Below, piece by piece: positions 16,080 through 24,197 of a stretch of 64,000 nucleotides of DNA. Source of the DNA: Halomonas shengliensis. Its GTDB lineage: Bacteria; Pseudomonadota; Gammaproteobacteria; Pseudomonadales; Halomonadaceae. The notes beneath the pieces are model-generated. The model was not told the DNA's origin. It did no database searches and saw only the letters and a list, made by a program, of their open reading frames with translations. A program made the position numbers and the translations under genes. The stretch lies in contig NZ_FNIV01000001.1 in assembly GCF_900104135.1 (NCBI RefSeq), positions 434,001 to 498,000 of the forward strand. Direction: 5' to 3'. How positions within the stretch are numbered: the stretch's first letter is position 1; each line of letters begins with the position of its first letter.

Positions 16080-16151
16080 ACCTAACAAGGCGCTGCTGTC
16101 GGACAAATTTTCCGCTGCGCTCCAAATTTGCCGCAGAGCGCGGCGTTACAT
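16080..16151 (+). repeat. attC site 3
   Basis: A 72-bp site from ACCTAAC to GTTACAT. It contains the common CAAATTT...AAATTTG central stem and GCGCGGC just before the R' core site. ACCTAAC complements GTTAGGT at the start of cassette 3. Confidence 0.88.
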
Positions 16152-16171
16152 TACATCAGGTTTTTCTGAAC

Positions 16172-16196
16172 GGCCGCTTCTGGCCGAGAGCTGACA
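16172..16196 (+). repeat. 25-bp motif, copy B (right of cassette array)
   Basis: Partner of the copy at 13384-13408 in opposite orientation (19 of 25 identical). It lies 20 bp after attC3. Confidence 0.45.
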
Positions 16197-16210
16197 CGTT
16201 TTTTGAAAAA

Positions 16211-16253
16211 TCCGGCTCGCTGACGATGGAATTTCCCACCGCAGCGAGCCGGA
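16211..16253. repeat. perfect 12-bp hairpin next to IS3 end
   Basis: Arms TCCGGCTCGCTG and CAGCGAGCCGGA are separated by 19 nt. It ends 4 bp before the left inverted repeat of the IS3 element. It could be a terminator-like stem or a REP-like target. Confidence 0.55.
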
Positions 16254-16293
16254 GTCTGTCAACATAGTTGGCACATGAAATGACTTCGGCTCT

Positions 16294-17325
16294 TTAAAAT
16301 CCTGCGGCCTGTGGCACCGGGTCCCGCTCGGGATTGAGGTGTACCACCTCCGGCAGGCTGAGCTTCCGGATGGCGCCTGCCCACCGCTCCGGGTGGCGCT
16401 GCCTCGCATTCTCAAAGACCTTTCGGCGCTGCGTCAGAATATCCTCGGCTTCGCCGCGATGGCGCTGGCCTGGGGTGACATAGCGAAGGGCGCTGTGGCG
16501 GTGCTCGTGGTTGTACCACTCGATGAATTGCTGGACCCACTCCTGGGCCTCGGCCAGGGTGGCGAACCCGGCGACGGGGAAGCCCGGTCGGTACTTCAGC
16601 GTCTTGAAGGCCGACTCGGCGAAGGCATTGTCGTTACTGACCCTTGGTCGGCTGTATGACGGGGTGATGCCCAAGTCATAGAGCTTCTCCAGGAAGGTCG
16701 CTGCCTTCATCGGGCTGCCGTTATCTGAGTGCAGAATCAGGGGCTTATGACGATCCGTCAGATGCTCTCGCCAACAGGCCTTCTGGATCAGCTCGGCGGC
16801 CAACTCGCCGGTCTCGCTTTCGTAGACCTCGTGCCCGACGATCTTGCGGCTGAAGACATCCATGATCAGGTACAGATACCACCAAGTGCCACGCGCAGGG
16901 CCAGGCAGCCACGAAATGTCCCAACACCACAGGTGGTTAGGCGCGGTGGCCTGGTGCGTTGTCGGCGGACGCCCGCGCTGCGGGACCTGCTGGCGGCCCC
17001 GGTGGTGTTGCTGACCATATTCATGAAGGACTCGGTACATCGTCGACTCAGAGGCCAGGTAGCGGCCCTTGTCCGCCTGATCGGCCACGATGAAGGCCGG
17101 AGGTCGGCTTCGGTATTCCGGGGCGTTGCACAGCGTCACGATCGCCTTTCGCTCCTCGGGAGACAGCTTGTTGGCCGGTTCCGGGCGGTCGGCGCCGGGG
17201 CGGCGATCCGCCGTCACCTCGCCCTCAGAGACCCAACGGTAGTAGGTCCGCACGTTGATGCCCATCACCTGACAGGCCTTGGCCAGCCGAGCACCGTCAC
17301 GCTGGGCGTCTTGCACCAGGGTCAC
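16294..17325 (-). CDS. IS3-family transposase OrfB (DDE integrase domain)
   Basis: The frame encodes about 343 residues of the catalytic half. It contains an HTH_21-like segment (YYRWVSEGEVTADRRP) and the rve integrase core. The DDE triad is visible as WCWDISWLP, ILHSDNGSPMK and NAFAESAFKTLKYR. It is probably expressed mainly as an OrfAB fusion by -1 frameshifting, since the frame is open upstream of the GTG at 17325 as far as the slippery site at 17394-17400. All catalytic residues are present, so it may be active. Confidence 0.88.
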   Translation of the reverse strand: MTLVQDAQRDGARLAKACQVMGINVRTYYRWVSEGEVTADRRPGADRPEPANKLSPEERKAIVTLCNAPEYRSRPPAFIVADQADKGRYLASESTMYRVLHEYGQQHHRGRQQVPQRGRPPTTHQATAPNHLWCWDISWLPGPARGTWWYLYLIMDVFSRKIVGHEVYESETGELAAELIQKACWREHLTDRHKPLILHSDNGSPMKAATFLEKLYDLGITPSYSRPRVSNDNAFAESAFKTLKYRPGFPVAGFATLAEAQEWVQQFIEWYNHEHRHSALRYVTPGQRHRGEAEDILTQRRKVFENARQRHPERWAGAIRKLSLPEVVHLNPERDPVPQAAGF

Positions 17326-17351
17326 GATGCGCTGGCGATCCGGGAGGCTGG

Positions 17352-17861
17352 TCAGTCGTCCTCGTCGTTGGTCGTGCCCCAGATCGCCTCGGCTTTTTTT
17401 GATAAGGCCAGCAGCGCCGCCGTCTCGGCCAGAGCCTTGTCCTTGCGGTGCAGTTCTCGCTCCAGCTTGCGGAGCCGCTTCTGCTCCGCCTTGCGCGCCT
17501 GACGGAGCTGCTTGGCCTGCGCTGCCGCCTCATCGTTGGCGTTCATGCAGGCATCCCGCCAGGCTTCCACCTGCTCGGGGTAGAGCCCGCGCTCGCGGCA
17601 GTAGGCGCTGAGTTCGGCCTCGTTCATGGGGGCCGTCTCCAGGACGATCTGGAACTTCTCCTGGCTGGTCCACTGATCGGGCTGGGTGGAACGTGATGGC
17701 AAAACCTGTCCTCGTGCTCTGGCCTGCTTCCGCCAATTGTAAAGGGTTGTCGCTGTGATGCCTTCCTGCTCGGCCAGTTCCGGGATGGTCATGCTCATGG
17801 GCGGCGCCATCTTCTTGAGGATGGCTTCCTTACGCTCTGCGGGGTAACGCACGTTGATCAC
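17352..17861 (-). CDS. IS3-family transposase OrfA (helix-turn-helix)
   Basis: 169 residues with a helix-turn-helix near the N-terminus (MTIPELAEQEGITATTLYNW) and a leucine/charged coiled-coil region near 115-150, which mediates multimerisation. It starts with GTG at 17861, directly inside the right inverted repeat region. The stop at 17352-17354 follows the slippery heptamer by about 40 nt. Confidence 0.82.
   Translation of the reverse strand: MINVRYPAERKEAILKKMAPPMSMTIPELAEQEGITATTLYNWRKQARARGQVLPSRSTQPDQWTSQEKFQIVLETAPMNEAELSAYCRERGLYPEQVEAWRDACMNANDEAAAQAKQLRQARKAEQKRLRKLERELHRKDKALAETAALLALSKKAEAIWGTTNDEDD
17394..17400 (-). other. A7G programmed -1 frameshift site
   Basis: On the minus strand the codons read TCA AAA AAA GCC, a run of seven A followed by G. 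Slipping back one base joins OrfA to the frame that continues without a stop into OrfB. A-rich sites of this sort are the standard fusion mechanism in IS3 elements. Confidence 0.75.
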
Positions 17862-17919
17862 CTCTCAATCCGTTTAGGTGACAACTACGTTGACGCATAG
17901 GGGAGCCGTTTCTCTTCCT

Positions 17920-20900
17920 TCACTGGCTGACCAGTATTGCCCGGCTGGTGCCGTTGCCGACGGGCTCCACCCGGATCTGCACCGGGATGCGTTCGTGCAT
18001 CTCCTGCACGTGGGAGATCACGCCGACGCGGCGGCCCAGGGCCTGCAGGCCGTCGAGTGCCTCCATGGCGAGCGCCAGGGATTGCGGGTCGAGGCTGCCG
18101 AAGCCCTCGTCGATGAACAGCGACTCGATCACCAGTTCGCCTGACGCCATCGAGGCGAGCCCCAGGGCCAGCGCCAAAGAGACCAGGAAGGTCTCGCCGC
18201 CGGAGAGCGAGTGCACCGAGCGGCGCTCGTCGGCCATGTCGCGATCCTCCACCAGCAGGCCGAGCTCGCTGCCGCCGCGGATCAGCCGGTAGCGGCGGGA
18301 GAGGCCGCTCAGGTGCGCATTGGCGTGCTCCAGCAGCTGCTCCAGGTTGTAGGCCTGGGCGATGCGCCGGAAGGCTTTGCCGTCGGCGGAGCCGATCAGC
18401 TCGTTGATCTGGCCCCAGCGGCGGAACTCGGCCTGGGCGGCCTCCCGTTCGGCCTGGCCGGCCTTGCGCCGCTCGCGGCGGCGATCGTCGTCGCTCAGGG
18501 CGAAGGCGGCCTCGTCGCGAGCCTTTTGTGCCCCCTCCAGGCGCGGGTGAAGCTCGGCCTCGGCCACCTCCAGCGCCTCGCGGCGGCGTCGGAGTTCGTC
18601 GTCCACGGCGTCACTCAGCAGCGCCGCGTCGCGCTCGTCCTCGCGGCTCGCTTCATCCGCCTCTTCAGCCAGGCCCTGGTCGCGGCGGTGGCGAAGCAGG
18701 GCGTCGCGCCGCTCGGCGAGGGTGGCGGCGGCGCGCTGGCGGGCCTGGTCGGCGGCCTCGATCTCCCGCTCCTCGTCGCGGGCCGCTTCTTCTGATTGGG
18801 TGAGCAGCCGGTCGAGGGTGGCGTCGCTCAGCTCGGGGTGCGCCGCTCGCCAGTCGGCGAGCTCGCGGGCGAGGGTGTCGCGCTCCCGGTGTAGCCCCTC
18901 GAGCCGCTCGGCCTCGTGTTCGACCCTTTGGGCGAGGCGCTGCTGTTGCTGTTGGGCCGTGTGCCAGCGCGCCTGGGCGGCGTCGCGGGCCTGGCGGGCC
19001 TGCTCCTGGCGGGCGTCGAAGTGCTGCTGCCAGGCATCCGGCGAGGCGTGCTCGCCGAGCCGGGCGGCGAGGGCGCGGGCGAGTGCCTCGCGCTCCTCGC
19101 GCAGCGGCGGCAGCCGCTGGTCCAGCTCGGCCAGCGCCTTGTCGGCGCTCGCCTTCCCTGTCTCCAGGCGCGCCAGGGCGACCTGGCCCTCCTGCAGCGC
19201 CTGTTCCAGCGGGGCCAGTTCCGCCTCGGCCCGGGCCAGCTCGTCCAGGTGCCCTCGCGCCCGGCGGCGGTGGGTCTCGCTCGTCTCGCGCTCGGCCTCG
19301 AGCCAGGCGTCGCGCTCGTTTGCCTCGATGGCGGCGAGCTCCTGCTGCAGGGGGTGCGCCTCCAGGGCCTTTCGTGCGGCGTCGTGCTGCCGCTCGGCCG
19401 CCTCGCGATCCTGCCGGTGGCGGGCGAGGGCGGCCTCCACGGCGCGGTATTCGCCGACAAGTTCGTCGCGCCGCCGCTGGGCCGCGTCGCGCGCCTTCCG
19501 GGCCGCGTCGAGCTGGCGGGCTTCCTCCGCCTCCTGGGCCTCGAGCTGGGCGGCCTCCGGGGTGGCCGGCGGGTGCTCCCGCCAGGGGTGGTCGTGGCCG
19601 CCGCACACCGGGCAGGGCTCGCCCTCGACGAGGGCCTCGCGCAGCCGTGCCACGCTCTCGCTACGCACGGCGCGGCTGCGGTCGATCAGCGCGCCGACGC
19701 TGTCGAGGTGGGCCTGGGCGCTGTCCAGGGCCTTGCGGGCGGCCTGGCCCTCGGTCAGCAGCGTGTTCCTGCGGGTCTCATCGTCGCCGAGTCGGCGGGT
19801 GAGCTGATCCAGGGCCTGGTCCGCGCGGCCGAGCTCCTGCCAGCGGCTGGCGAGCTCAGCGAGCGCCAGGTGGCGCCGGGCGGCCTCGTCGTGAATCTGC
19901 TGGGCGGCCTGGCGAGCGGCATCGAGGCGAGGGTGACTGCCCACCAACCGCTCGAGGGTTGAGCGCCAGTCGTCGCGGCGTCGCTGCCGTGCCTGCTGGG
20001 CCTCATCGGCTGAGCGGTGCTCCCGGGCCAGCCGTTCGGTCTCGGCCTGCTGCCGGGTGCGGGCCGCTTCCAGGTCGGCGAGCTGCCTGTCGTGGGTGGC
20101 GAGGCGCTGGGCCTCCTCTCGGGCCTCGCGCAGGGCGGGCTCGGCCTCGCGGCGCGCCGCGGCGGCCTCGGCCAGGTCGCGCTCGCGGGCATCAAGGGCC
20201 TCGCGGGCCTCGGCCTGGTCACGCTCGGCCTCGGCGAGCGCCCGCGCCGTTTCGGCGTGGCTCGCCTCCAGGGCGGTGATCTCGTCGGGCAGGGCGGCGC
20301 TACGTGCCAGCGCATGGCGCTTGGGGGCGATCCGCCGGCGCCACTCGCGGTCGGCACGCGCCTCGCCGAGCGCCTGCCAGTCGGCCTCGGCGTCCTGCTG
20401 CCGGGCCAGGCCCTGGCGATAGGCCGCGTGCAGCCGGTCATCGTCGTCGTGCCAGCGGCGCCGGTCCTGAAGCGATGCGGCCTGGCGCTGCAGGTCGGTG
20501 AGCGCCTGCCGGGTGGCCTCGGCCGTCTGCTGCAGTTCGGCGCGGGTCTCGGGCTCGGCGGGCCGGTCGCCCTCGAGCCGGGCCTCCAGGGCCTCGACGG
20601 CCTTCCTGGCGGCGTTGGCGCGCTGGTAGGCGGCCATGGAGATCGCCGAGTACTCCGCGGTGCCGGTGAGGCGCTCCAGCAGGTCGCTGCGGGCGTTGTC
20701 GTCGGCCTGCAGGAAGGCGGCGAACTCGCTCTGGGCGAGCAGCACGGCGCGGGTGAACTGGTCGAAGCCGAGCCCCAGGCGTTCGGGCAGCAGGCGGTCG
20801 AACTCGCGTTTCTGGGCGGTGAGCAGGCGCTCGGCGTCGAGGTCAGTGAGTGACTGCTCGGCCTTCTGCAGCCGGCCGTCGACGCGCTGCCGGGCGCGGC

Positions 20901-21246
20901 GCACCGCCCAGCGGGCGCGGTAGCGGCGGCCGTCGCGGCCCAGGAAATCCACCTCGGCGTGGCCCTCGGCGGCGCCGCGGCGCAGCAGGGTGCGCGGGTC
21001 GCCGGTGGTCAGGGTGGAGTCCGGGGCATCGGCGACCTGGCTGTCGCGGCTGGGTGCCTGGCGCAGGCGCGGCGTGCTGCCGAACAGCGCCAGGCAGAGC
21101 GCGTCGAGCAGGGTGCTCTTGCCGGCGCCGGTGGGACCGGTGATGGCGAACAGGCCGGCGTCGCCCAGCGGCGGCGCAGTGAAGTCGAGCTCGAGGGGGC
21201 CGGGCAGCGAGGCCAGGTTCTCCAGGCGCAGGGCGAGGATCCTCAT
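17920..21246 (-). CDS. sbcC: exonuclease SbcC (SMC-like ATPase subunit)
   Basis: 1,108 residues. The Walker A motif GPTGAGKST is at 37-45, a zinc hook with CPVCGG lies between two long Ala/Arg/Glu-rich coiled coils, the ABC signature is LSGGE near 1000, and Walker B is SLFIDEGFGSLD. With SbcD it forms the ATP-dependent nuclease that cleaves hairpin and palindromic DNA and trims DNA ends. The ATG at 21246 overlaps the sbcD stop by four bases, so the two genes are translationally coupled. A longer frame to 21549 is a read-through over sbcD. The stop lies 25 bp from the IS3 element, which leaves the gene intact. Confidence 0.95.
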   Translation of the reverse strand: MRILALRLENLASLPGPLELDFTAPPLGDAGLFAITGPTGAGKSTLLDALCLALFGSTPRLRQAPSRDSQVADAPDSTLTTGDPRTLLRRGAAEGHAEVDFLGRDGRRYRARWAVRRARQRVDGRLQKAEQSLTDLDAERLLTAQKREFDRLLPERLGLGFDQFTRAVLLAQSEFAAFLQADDNARSDLLERLTGTAEYSAISMAAYQRANAARKAVEALEARLEGDRPAEPETRAELQQTAEATRQALTDLQRQAASLQDRRRWHDDDDRLHAAYRQGLARQQDAEADWQALGEARADREWRRRIAPKRHALARSAALPDEITALEASHAETARALAEAERDQAEAREALDARERDLAEAAAARREAEPALREAREEAQRLATHDRQLADLEAARTRQQAETERLAREHRSADEAQQARQRRRDDWRSTLERLVGSHPRLDAARQAAQQIHDEAARRHLALAELASRWQELGRADQALDQLTRRLGDDETRRNTLLTEGQAARKALDSAQAHLDSVGALIDRSRAVRSESVARLREALVEGEPCPVCGGHDHPWREHPPATPEAAQLEAQEAEEARQLDAARKARDAAQRRRDELVGEYRAVEAALARHRQDREAAERQHDAARKALEAHPLQQELAAIEANERDAWLEAERETSETHRRRARGHLDELARAEAELAPLEQALQEGQVALARLETGKASADKALAELDQRLPPLREEREALARALAARLGEHASPDAWQQHFDARQEQARQARDAAQARWHTAQQQQQRLAQRVEHEAERLEGLHRERDTLARELADWRAAHPELSDATLDRLLTQSEEAARDEEREIEAADQARQRAAATLAERRDALLRHRRDQGLAEEADEASREDERDAALLSDAVDDELRRRREALEVAEAELHPRLEGAQKARDEAAFALSDDDRRRERRKAGQAEREAAQAEFRRWGQINELIGSADGKAFRRIAQAYNLEQLLEHANAHLSGLSRRYRLIRGGSELGLLVEDRDMADERRSVHSLSGGETFLVSLALALGLASMASGELVIESLFIDEGFGSLDPQSLALAMEALDGLQALGRRVGVISHVQEMHERIPVQIRVEPVGNGTSRAILVSQ

Positions 21247-22520
21247 GCGTGGTTCTCCTCCCGGGTGTCGTCGGCGTCGAGTACCGCCTGGCGCAGGCGA
21301 TCGAAGTCGGCCAGCACCTCGTCGCCCGGCGGCTCGCCCCAGCGCTGCTCCCAGGTGCGCGCGAACAGCTTGCGCGGCCCCAGGCTCTCGAGGTCGACCC
21401 GGGCGGGGTTCGCCCCGCCGGCCACCTCGGGCAGGCGGCGGGCCAGGCGCAGCAGGCGCAGCGCACGGCCCTCGAGGGCGGCCTCCACCCGGGCGCGCAG
21501 GTCCGGCATGGGCGCCTCGAGTGCGACCTGCAGCTCCAGCCAGGGCCACTGCTCCCTGGGCAGCGCCGGGTCGTCGTCGAGTGCCGCAACTTCGGCCAGT
21601 GCCGTCTCGAGCGGGGCGGGGCCGATTCGATGCATGGCCACCGGGCGTGGCACGGGGATCGTCTCGGTCACGGCCAGCGCCTCGCCCTCGAGGCGGACCG
21701 CCACCACCTGGTGAGGGTAGCCGGCCTCGCTGAAATCCAGCGGCAGGGGGCTGCCGCTGTAGCGGATGCGCGCCTCGCCCACCTGCTGGGGGCGGTGCAG
21801 GTGGCCGAGGGCGACGTAGGCGATCGCCGGCGGGAAGAGGGCGGCGGAGATCGACTCCTCGCCGCCGATCACGATGGGCCGCTCGCTGGCCTCGGAGACC
21901 GCCGCGCCATGCAGGTGGGCGTGGCTCATGGCGACCAGCGCCTGACCGGGTTCGCGACGCGCCTCGGCGGCGGCGATCAGCTGGCGATGCACCCGGGTGA
22001 TGCCGGCCACATAGTCGTTGGGCGCGGCGTCGGGCCCGTCATCGTCGTCGTGTCTCGCCAGTGCCGCGCCGGTCACCTCGGCGGGGCGCAGGAAGGGCAG
22101 CGCCAGGCACCAGGCGCGGGTCTCGCCAGTGGCGTCGGTGAGCGGCACCAGCAGGCGCTCGGCGTCGAGGGTACCGTCGTCGAGCCAGCGCACCCGGCCC
22201 AGGGCATGGGTACGCAGACGGCGCATCAGCGGCGCGGGCAGCTCGATGCGGTTGCCGCTGTCGTGGTTGCCGGCGATCAGCACGATATCGAGGCTCGGCA
22301 GCCGCTCGTGGGCGCCGACGATGAAGTCGTACAGCAGCTCCTGGGCGGCCAGCGACGGGTTGACCACGTCGAAGATGTCGCCGGCCACCAGCAGGGCGTC
22401 GGCTTGGCTCGCCACCAGGGTATCGAGCAACCAGGCGAGGAAGGCGCGATGCTCGGCGTGGCGCTCCTGGCCGTGGAACGTCTGGCCGAGGTGCCAGTCG
22501 GCGGTGTGGATCAGTTTCAT
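21243..22520 (-). CDS. sbcD: exonuclease SbcD (metallophosphoesterase subunit)
   Basis: 425 residues. Calcineurin-like metal-binding motifs appear in order: HTADWHLGQ (5-13), AGDIFD, AGNHDSGNR, MSHAHLHG and ALGHLHRPQ. The C-terminal part is the capping domain that contacts SbcC. The start at 22520 has a GGAAGGGAG site just upstream. The in-frame extension to 22844 is rejected because it runs antisense through the endonuclease V gene. It is divergent from nfi, with a 73-bp intergenic region. Confidence 0.95.
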   Translation of the reverse strand: MKLIHTADWHLGQTFHGQERHAEHRAFLAWLLDTLVASQADALLVAGDIFDVVNPSLAAQELLYDFIVGAHERLPSLDIVLIAGNHDSGNRIELPAPLMRRLRTHALGRVRWLDDGTLDAERLLVPLTDATGETRAWCLALPFLRPAEVTGAALARHDDDDGPDAAPNDYVAGITRVHRQLIAAAEARREPGQALVAMSHAHLHGAAVSEASERPIVIGGEESISAALFPPAIAYVALGHLHRPQQVGEARIRYSGSPLPLDFSEAGYPHQVVAVRLEGEALAVTETIPVPRPVAMHRIGPAPLETALAEVAALDDDPALPREQWPWLELQVALEAPMPDLRARVEAALEGRALRLLRLARRLPEVAGGANPARVDLESLGPRKLFARTWEQRWGEPPGDEVLADFDRLRQAVLDADDTREENHA

Positions 22521-22593
22521 CAGGTCTCCCTTCCTGCCAGCGTGCCGGGGGCGATAGTCTACGTCACTCACGAGCGGCTGTTCAGGAGTCCCC

Positions 22594-23301
22594 ATGCCGA
22601 CGGTACCCCTCCACGACTGGAACCTCGCCCCGCGGGATGCCATCGCCCTGCAGAGGCGCCTGGCCGGCCGCGTCGAGCGCGAGGACCGCCTTGGCGAGGT
22701 GCGGCGACTCGCCGGGGTGGATATCGGCTTCGAGCAGGGCGGCGAGGTCACCCGGGCGGCAGTGGTGGTGCTGGCCTGGCCACCCGAGGTAGACGGCGGC
22801 TTCACGGTCGTGGAGGAGGTGGTGCATCGCGAGCCGACGCGCATGCCCTATATCCCGGGGCTGCTCTCCTTCCGCGAGGTGCCGGCGGCGCTGGCCGCCT
22901 TCGAGCGGCTCGCCGTGACGCCGGACCTGGTGATGGTGGATGGCCAGGGCATCGCCCACCCGCGGCGGTTGGGGGTCGCCTCCCATCTCGGGCTGTGGCT
23001 CGACCTGCCCACCATCGGCGTGGCCAAGTCGCGGCTGTGTGGCCGCCACGGCGAGCCGGGGCCTGAGCGGGGCGACTGGGTGCCGCTGACCGACGGCCCC
23101 GACGACGAGGTGATCGGCGCGGTGCTGCGCTCGCGGGCGAAGGTGAAGCCGATCTTCGTCTCCGGCGGTCACCGGGTGTCGCTGCCCACGGCGCTCGACT
23201 GGGTGATCCGCTGCCTCGTGCGCACCAAGCTGCCGGAGCCGACGCGACTGGCCGACCGCCTGGCCTCACGGCGGGGCGGCGCGGCTGGTGCTAAGGGGTA
23301 G
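22594..23301 (+). CDS. nfi: endonuclease V (deoxyinosine 3' endonuclease)
   Basis: A 235-residue enzyme that nicks DNA one base 3' of deoxyinosine. Family motifs include GVDIGF (catalytic Asp43), PYIPGLLSFREVP (wedge-loop region), VDGQGIAHPRRLGVASHLG (second catalytic Asp) and GVAKSRLCG. GGAG precedes the ATG. It is divergent from sbcDC, so two repair functions share a promoter region. Confidence 0.93.
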   Translation: MPTVPLHDWNLAPRDAIALQRRLAGRVEREDRLGEVRRLAGVDIGFEQGGEVTRAAVVVLAWPPEVDGGFTVVEEVVHREPTRMPYIPGLLSFREVPAALAAFERLAVTPDLVMVDGQGIAHPRRLGVASHLGLWLDLPTIGVAKSRLCGRHGEPGPERGDWVPLTDGPDDEVIGAVLRSRAKVKPIFVSGGHRVSLPTALDWVIRCLVRTKLPEPTRLADRLASRRGGAAGAKG

Positions 23302-23355
23302 CCCCGCCAGGGGCTGCGCTATACTGCGGGCCACTTCCTTTACCGTGAGCCCGCC

Positions 23356-23904
23356 ATGCCCTCCGTCGATCTCCTCGCCGCCACCCGCCAGTGGGTGGAG
23401 ACCTTCGTGGTCGCCCGAAATGTCTGCCCCTTCGCCGGCCGCGAGGTCGAGCGCGACAGCATCCGCTACGTGGCGGTGGACGCCGCGGCCTGGGAGCCCG
23501 CCCTGCTGGCGCTGATCGGTGAGTGCGAACGCCTCGATGCGACGCCGGCGATCGAGACCACCCTGCTGGTGCTCACCCCCGGCCTCGAGGCCTTCGACGA
23601 CTACCTGGACTTCCTGGGCGTGGCCGAGGCGCTGCTCGCCGATCAGGGCTATGAGGGCACCTACCAGCTGGCGAGCTTCCACCCGGACTACGTCTTCGCC
23701 GACGCCGAGGAGGCGGATCCCGCCAACTTCACCAACCGCTCCCCCTTCCCCATGCTGCACCTGCTGCGCGAGGCGGGGCTGGAGCGGGCGCTCTCGCACT
23801 ACCCGGACCCCGAGGCGATCCCCGAGCGCAACATGGCGGCGCTGCGCGAGGTGGGCCAGGCGCCCCTCGCCGCGGCGCTGGCCCGGCTGCGCCGCGGCGA
23901 CTGA
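23356..23904 (+). CDS. DUF1415 family protein
   Basis: 182 residues, matching the DUF1415 family by its N-terminal TRQWVETFVVARNVCPFAG and the central TYQLASFHPDYVFADA, followed by NRSPFPMLHLLREAGLERAL. It is a soluble cytoplasmic protein. The family is conserved in proteobacteria and has no assigned function. It lies 54 bp after nfi. Confidence 0.85.
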   Translation: MPSVDLLAATRQWVETFVVARNVCPFAGREVERDSIRYVAVDAAAWEPALLALIGECERLDATPAIETTLLVLTPGLEAFDDYLDFLGVAEALLADQGYEGTYQLASFHPDYVFADAEEADPANFTNRSPFPMLHLLREAGLERALSHYPDPEAIPERNMAALREVGQAPLAAALARLRRGD

Positions 23905-23939
23905 GCGGCAGGGCTATCTCAGCTAGCCTGCGGTGATAA

Positions 23940-24180
23940 CGAAAGGCGCCGGGGGCAGGTCGAAGAGGGGGGCCTATGCCAGGGGTGAGGAGCATTGCTC
24001 CGAACGGGCTGGCCAGGGATGGCCAGCGCCGGACCTTCAAGCGGAGCGGGACGCGAGAGCGCAGAAGGGCATCGGTAGCGCCCAGGGATGGGTTCACAGC
24101 GCCCCCTCGAAGGCCTGTCGCCGGGAAAGCCTTGAGCGGTACTTCTATCTACGATAGCCCTGGACTAAGCGGCACATGAT
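23940..24180. repeat. probable extragenic repeat region
   Basis: This stretch has no believable gene despite small open frames on both strands. It contains CCAGGGATGGCC and CCCAGGGATGGG 60-70 bp apart, plus stem-forming GCGCCC and GTCGCCGGG segments. Such sequence, whose translations read like VHSAP...RR, is typical of dispersed intergenic repeats in pseudomonad and Halomonas genomes, from general familiarity. It ends a few bases before the IS481 element. Confidence 0.4.
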
Positions 24181-24191
24181 GTGACCCCCTG

Positions 24192-24197
24192 ACTAGA
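24192..24197. repeat. IS481 target duplication, left copy
   Basis: ACTAGA, identical to 25227-25232. It fits the NCTAGN target described for IS481. Confidence 0.85.

Larger units (their letters stand above)
13600..16145 (+). mobile_element. integron gene cassette array (three cassettes, no integrase in window)
   Basis: Cassettes run 13600-14494, 14495-15346 and 15347-16145. Each has one gene starting 17-36 bp after the boundary and ends in an attC site. For each cassette the bases at its start (TTAGGC, TTATAT, TTAGGT) are reverse-complementary to the first box of its own attC (GCCTAAC, ATATAAC, ACCTAAC). That is the pairing expected when a circular cassette integrates. All genes point the same way and are AT-rich against a very GC-rich chromosome. 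A fourth cassette begins at 16146 (TTACAT), but no matching ATGTAAC is found before the IS3 element. Confidence 0.85.
16258..17894 (-). mobile_element. IS3-family insertion sequence
   Basis: 1,637 bp with two overlapping transposase frames on the minus strand. Imperfect terminal inverted repeats are visible: GTCAACATAGTTGGCACATG at the left, and GTCAACGTAGTTGTCACCTA reading inward from 17894, with 18 of 22 bases matching. No target duplication is apparent (left flank GAGTCT, right flank GCATAG). The exact ends may be off by one or two bases, or one end may have been rearranged. It separates the cassette array from sbcC. Confidence 0.8.

Noticed and set aside
16258-17894. Target duplication of the IS3 element
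   Set aside because: The flanks (GAGTCT and GCATAG) share no direct repeat at the inferred ends, so none is claimed.
23933-24179. Two small open frames of 67-74 residues
   Set aside because: Arg-rich translations over repeat-like intergenic sequence, with no ribosome-binding site or domain.
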